Positions 59,510 to 62,098 of a stretch of 62,098 nucleotides of DNA are shown here, piece by piece. The stretch lies in contig NZ_CAKLBU010000025.1 in NCBI RefSeq assembly GCF_920984735.1, positions 1-62,098 on the forward strand. The letters run 5' to 3'. Position 1 is the stretch's first letter, and every line of letters begins with the position of its first letter. Below the pieces are notes generated by a model. That model was not told the origin of the DNA and made no database searches. It saw only the letters and a list, made by a program, of their open reading frames with translations. The DNA comes from Pedobacter sp. Leaf250. Lineage in GTDB: Bacteria; Bacteroidota; Bacteroidia; Sphingobacteriales; Sphingobacteriaceae. The translations under genes and the position numbers were made by a program.

Positions 59510-61927
59510 ATGATTAAAAAACTACGATTTTATTTTTTAATAGCAGGTGTATCTTTTTCTATCAATACAACGGCTCAAGACGCCATCAGCTATCAAACAC
59601 CACCAAAAGAAATAGCCGATTTATTATTAGCGAAACCTACCCCTAGCGTAAGTATAGATGAAAAGGCTGAATGGATTTTATTCAGTGAAAGAAATTCCTA
59701 TCCTTCAGTAGAAGAATTGGCTATGCCCGAATATCGCATTGCAGGATTAAGGTTAAACCCGAATAATTATTCGCCAAGCAGACAAAATTTTATCAACAAT
59801 TTTAGTCTGAAAAATATTAAATCTAACCAAACTTTTCAGGTTGTCGGTTTGCCAAGTCCTTTATATGCTGGCAACATCAGTTGGAATCCATCAGAGAATA
59901 AAATTGCATTTACTAATACAACACAAAAGGGAGTCGATTTATATGTGATTGACATTGCGACTAAAAAAGCAACAAAAACAAATAAGGCATTTTTAAATGT
60001 TGTTTTAGGAAGTGGTTTAACCTGGTTAAATGATAATACAATTATTTATCGCACCGTTACAAAACCTGCCAGTGCGGCACCAACTAAACCTTTAATGCCT
60101 AAAGGACCAACCATTCAACAAAATTTAGGTAAAGCCGCTCCGAGTGCTACTTATCAGGATTTGATTAAATCGCCATTTGATGAGCAATTATTTGAGTTTT
60201 TTGCCACTTCTCAATTGGTTAAAAATACAGCCGGAGTAGAAACACCAATCGGCAAACCAGCCATCTATCAAAGAGTAAATATTTCTCCTGATAAAAATTT
60301 CATGATGGTAGAAACCATTCGAAAACCATTCTCTTACCTGGTTTCGGCTTTTGGTTTTCCATCAACCGTAGCCATTACAGATTTGGCAGGAAAACCCGTT
60401 AAGGTTATTGCTGAATTACCTTCATCAGAAGGAACTCCATCAGGATATGATAATACACAGAATGTAGCCCGGGGTTTTGATTGGAGGGATGATGAACCTG
60501 CAACCATTGTTTGGGCAAAACCACTTGATAGTGGCTTAATTAAAAAGAATGTTCCTTTTCACGATGCCGTTTATGCGCTAAGTGCCCCATTTACAGGATC
60601 GGAAAAGGAATTATTTAAAACGCAAACCCGCTACCGTGGCGTTCAATGGGGCGATGCCAATTTGGCCTTAATTATGGAAGGCTTAAGGAGCAAACAAACC
60701 TCCAAAGTGAGCAGATACAATCCTAGTACCGGCGCTGTTGAGGAATTGTATAGCCGAAACCAAACCGATGCTTATGGCAATCCGGGATCGCCTGTTACTG
60801 TTAAAAATAAATACGGCCGCCAGGTAATCAAAACTGTAGATAACGGAACAAAATTATTGATGAACAATCCAATTGGTTCATCTGAAAAAGGCGATTTACC
60901 GTTCCTTGCCAAATTTGATCTTTCTTCGAAAAAGAATGAAATTATATGGCGCAGTGCAGAAGGAACTTTCGAATATGTAAGTGATGTTATTAATCCTGAT
61001 AAGTTGGTTTTACTTACCAGAAAAGAAAGCCAAAAGCTTGTACCTAACTATTTTATTAAAAACTTAATGCTTCGCATTGCCGATCAACCGATAACTGATT
61101 TTGCAAACCCTTACCCTTCATTGGATGGTATTACGAAAGAAAAAATATCTTACAAACGTGCTGATGGAGTAGATTTAACGGGCGATTTATATTTACCAAA
61201 AGGTTATAATAAGGATAAGGATGGTCCGCTCCCGACTTTAATCTGGGCTTATCCACGCGAGTTTAATTCTGCAGCTGATGCAGCACAAATTCGTGGTTCG
61301 AAAGATAAGTTTACTGCAATTAGCTGGGGTTCTCCAATTTATTGGGTAACCAGAGGATATGCCATTTTAGATAATGCTGAAATGCCAATTGTTGCCAAGG
61401 ATGGTAAAAAACCTAATGATACCTTTATTGATCAGTTGAAGCTAAATGCAGAAGCAGCGATTAAAAAACTATCTGATTTAGGTGTTGGCGACAAGAAACG
61501 TATGGCAGTTGGCGGACATAGTTATGGTGCTTTTATGACGGCCAACTTACTGGCTCACACCGATCTTTTTGCAGCAGGAATTGCCAGAAGCGGTGCTTAC
61601 AACCGAACTTTAACGCCATTTGGTTTCCAAAATGAGGAACGTACTTATTGGCAGGTACCACAGTTGTATTATGAAATGAGTCCTTTCAGTTACGCTGATA
61701 AAATCAAAACACCAATCTTATTAATCCACGGAGATTCGGATGATAACCCAGGAACCTTCCCGATTAATAGCGAACGCTTATTTAACGCTATTAAAGGCGC
61801 TGGTGGAACTACCCGTTTTGTATTTTTACCGTACGAAGCACACGGCTACCGTGGTAAAGAAAATATTCTTCACACCCTTTGGGAAGAAGATCAATGGCTG
61901 GAAAAATATGTTAAAAGCAAAAAATAA
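59510..61927 (+). CDS. S9 family prolyl oligopeptidase-like serine peptidase
   Basis: 805 residues. Signal peptide MIKKLRFYFLIAGVSFSINTTAQ, so exported. A beta-propeller-type N-terminal domain (about 30-550) is followed by an alpha/beta hydrolase domain with nucleophile Ser671 (GGHSYGAFM), catalytic Asp in HGDSDDNPG and His in EAHGYRG. The pattern IYWVTRGYAILDNAEMPI is that of the glutamyl endopeptidase/S9 group of Bacteroidota. Probably a periplasmic peptide-degrading enzyme. An AAAGGA-like sequence lies a few bases before the ATG. Confidence 0.93.
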   Translation: MIKKLRFYFLIAGVSFSINTTAQDAISYQTPPKEIADLLLAKPTPSVSIDEKAEWILFSERNSYPSVEELAMPEYRIAGLRLNPNNYSPSRQNFINNFSLKNIKSNQTFQVVGLPSPLYAGNISWNPSENKIAFTNTTQKGVDLYVIDIATKKATKTNKAFLNVVLGSGLTWLNDNTIIYRTVTKPASAAPTKPLMPKGPTIQQNLGKAAPSATYQDLIKSPFDEQLFEFFATSQLVKNTAGVETPIGKPAIYQRVNISPDKNFMMVETIRKPFSYLVSAFGFPSTVAITDLAGKPVKVIAELPSSEGTPSGYDNTQNVARGFDWRDDEPATIVWAKPLDSGLIKKNVPFHDAVYALSAPFTGSEKELFKTQTRYRGVQWGDANLALIMEGLRSKQTSKVSRYNPSTGAVEELYSRNQTDAYGNPGSPVTVKNKYGRQVIKTVDNGTKLLMNNPIGSSEKGDLPFLAKFDLSSKKNEIIWRSAEGTFEYVSDVINPDKLVLLTRKESQKLVPNYFIKNLMLRIADQPITDFANPYPSLDGITKEKISYKRADGVDLTGDLYLPKGYNKDKDGPLPTLIWAYPREFNSAADAAQIRGSKDKFTAISWGSPIYWVTRGYAILDNAEMPIVAKDGKKPNDTFIDQLKLNAEAAIKKLSDLGVGDKKRMAVGGHSYGAFMTANLLAHTDLFAAGIARSGAYNRTLTPFGFQNEERTYWQVPQLYYEMSPFSYADKIKTPILLIHGDSDDNPGTFPINSERLFNAIKGAGGTTRFVFLPYEAHGYRGKENILHTLWEEDQWLEKYVKSKK

Positions 61928-61949
61928 TTTCTCTCTATCGTTATAATCT

Positions 61950-61980
61950 AAAAGCTCCGAACAAATCGGGGCTTTTATTT
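61950..61980 (+). terminator. Intrinsic terminator of the S9 peptidase gene
   Basis: AAAAGCTCCGA (61950-61960) pairs with TCGGGGCTTTT (61966-61976, one G-T pair), loop ACAAA, followed by ATTTTTA. After it, to 62098, no gene is seen. Confidence 0.8.
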
Positions 61981-62098
61981 TTACTGAGAATTTTAAAAAG
62001 GTCATTATATTGTTGTTATGCAAAATATATTGACTGTTCGTGTGAGGCCATTCGAGGCTAGGTAAACTTTGAGTTATACCGTAAAAAAGGTTTAGCCC

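Overview
The window reads as a chromosomal segment of a Bacteroidota bacterium, most likely Sphingobacteriaceae and Pedobacter-like. The evidence is AT-rich DNA, promoters of the TAnnTTTG (-7) type instead of TATAAT, weak or absent Shine-Dalgarno sequences, a type B (gliding-associated) type IX secretion tail, a putative porin, SusC-like beta-barrels and lipoproteins, and typical Bacteroidota families such as DUF5606, DUF4142, DUF2007 and membrane MutS-like proteins. No rRNA, tRNA, insertion sequence, prophage or CRISPR array was seen. Genus assignment is inference.

Layout. 1-5.4 kb: end of a truncated gene, a small secreted protein, gpsA, an efflux adaptor plus TolC pair, and a NodB-type deacetylase carrying an in-frame heptanucleotide repeat. 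5.4-11.1 kb: two aconitases in tandem (AcnB type, then AcnA/mitochondrial type). 11.1-26.1 kb: housekeeping and envelope genes (lipoprotein, DUF2007 protein, GH1 glycosidase, T9SS adhesin-like protein, MutS-like ATPase, rlmH, DUF5606, cyclophilin, a protein usually labelled asparagine synthetase B, beta-barrels, purine nucleoside phosphorylase, lpxK).

26.3-32.9 kb is the most notable region. A di-iron hydroxylase is followed by a tightly coupled seven-gene operon: flavoprotein, methyltransferase, chalcone-synthase-type (type III) polyketide synthase, hotdog dehydratase, beta-ketoacyl synthase, acyl carrier protein and phosphopantetheinyl transferase. The set looks like a self-contained pathway in which a dedicated KS/ACP/dehydratase makes or carries an acyl starter, the type III PKS turns it into a phenolic or pyrone lipid, and the methyltransferase and flavoprotein finish it, perhaps to a quinone. 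A 13-bp hairpin abuts the first start codon.

32.9-43.7 kb: pruA, SulP transporter, acyl-CoA carboxylase beta subunit, MFS transporter, GNAT, M42 peptidase and phosphoglycerate mutase, with tandem duplications and heptamer repeats between them. 43.7-45.3 kb: a truncated SUMT (cobA) remnant, mobA and an FNR-like regulator with a cysteine cluster, probably what is left of a nitrate/nitrite assimilation locus. 45.4-50.0 kb: a cobalamin riboswitch controls a BtuB-type receptor, a beta-propeller lipoprotein (BtuG-like) and a PKD-type lipoprotein (BtuH-like). 50.1-62.0 kb: exodeoxyribonuclease III, an ECF sigma/anti-sigma pair, DUF1543, DUF4142, a large FAD/NAD(P)-binding protein, a receiver-only response regulator, DUF1810, a multi-PAS histidine kinase, a possible small RNA, DUF1801 and an S9 peptidase.

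All calls come from reading the sequence and translations. No database search was run.
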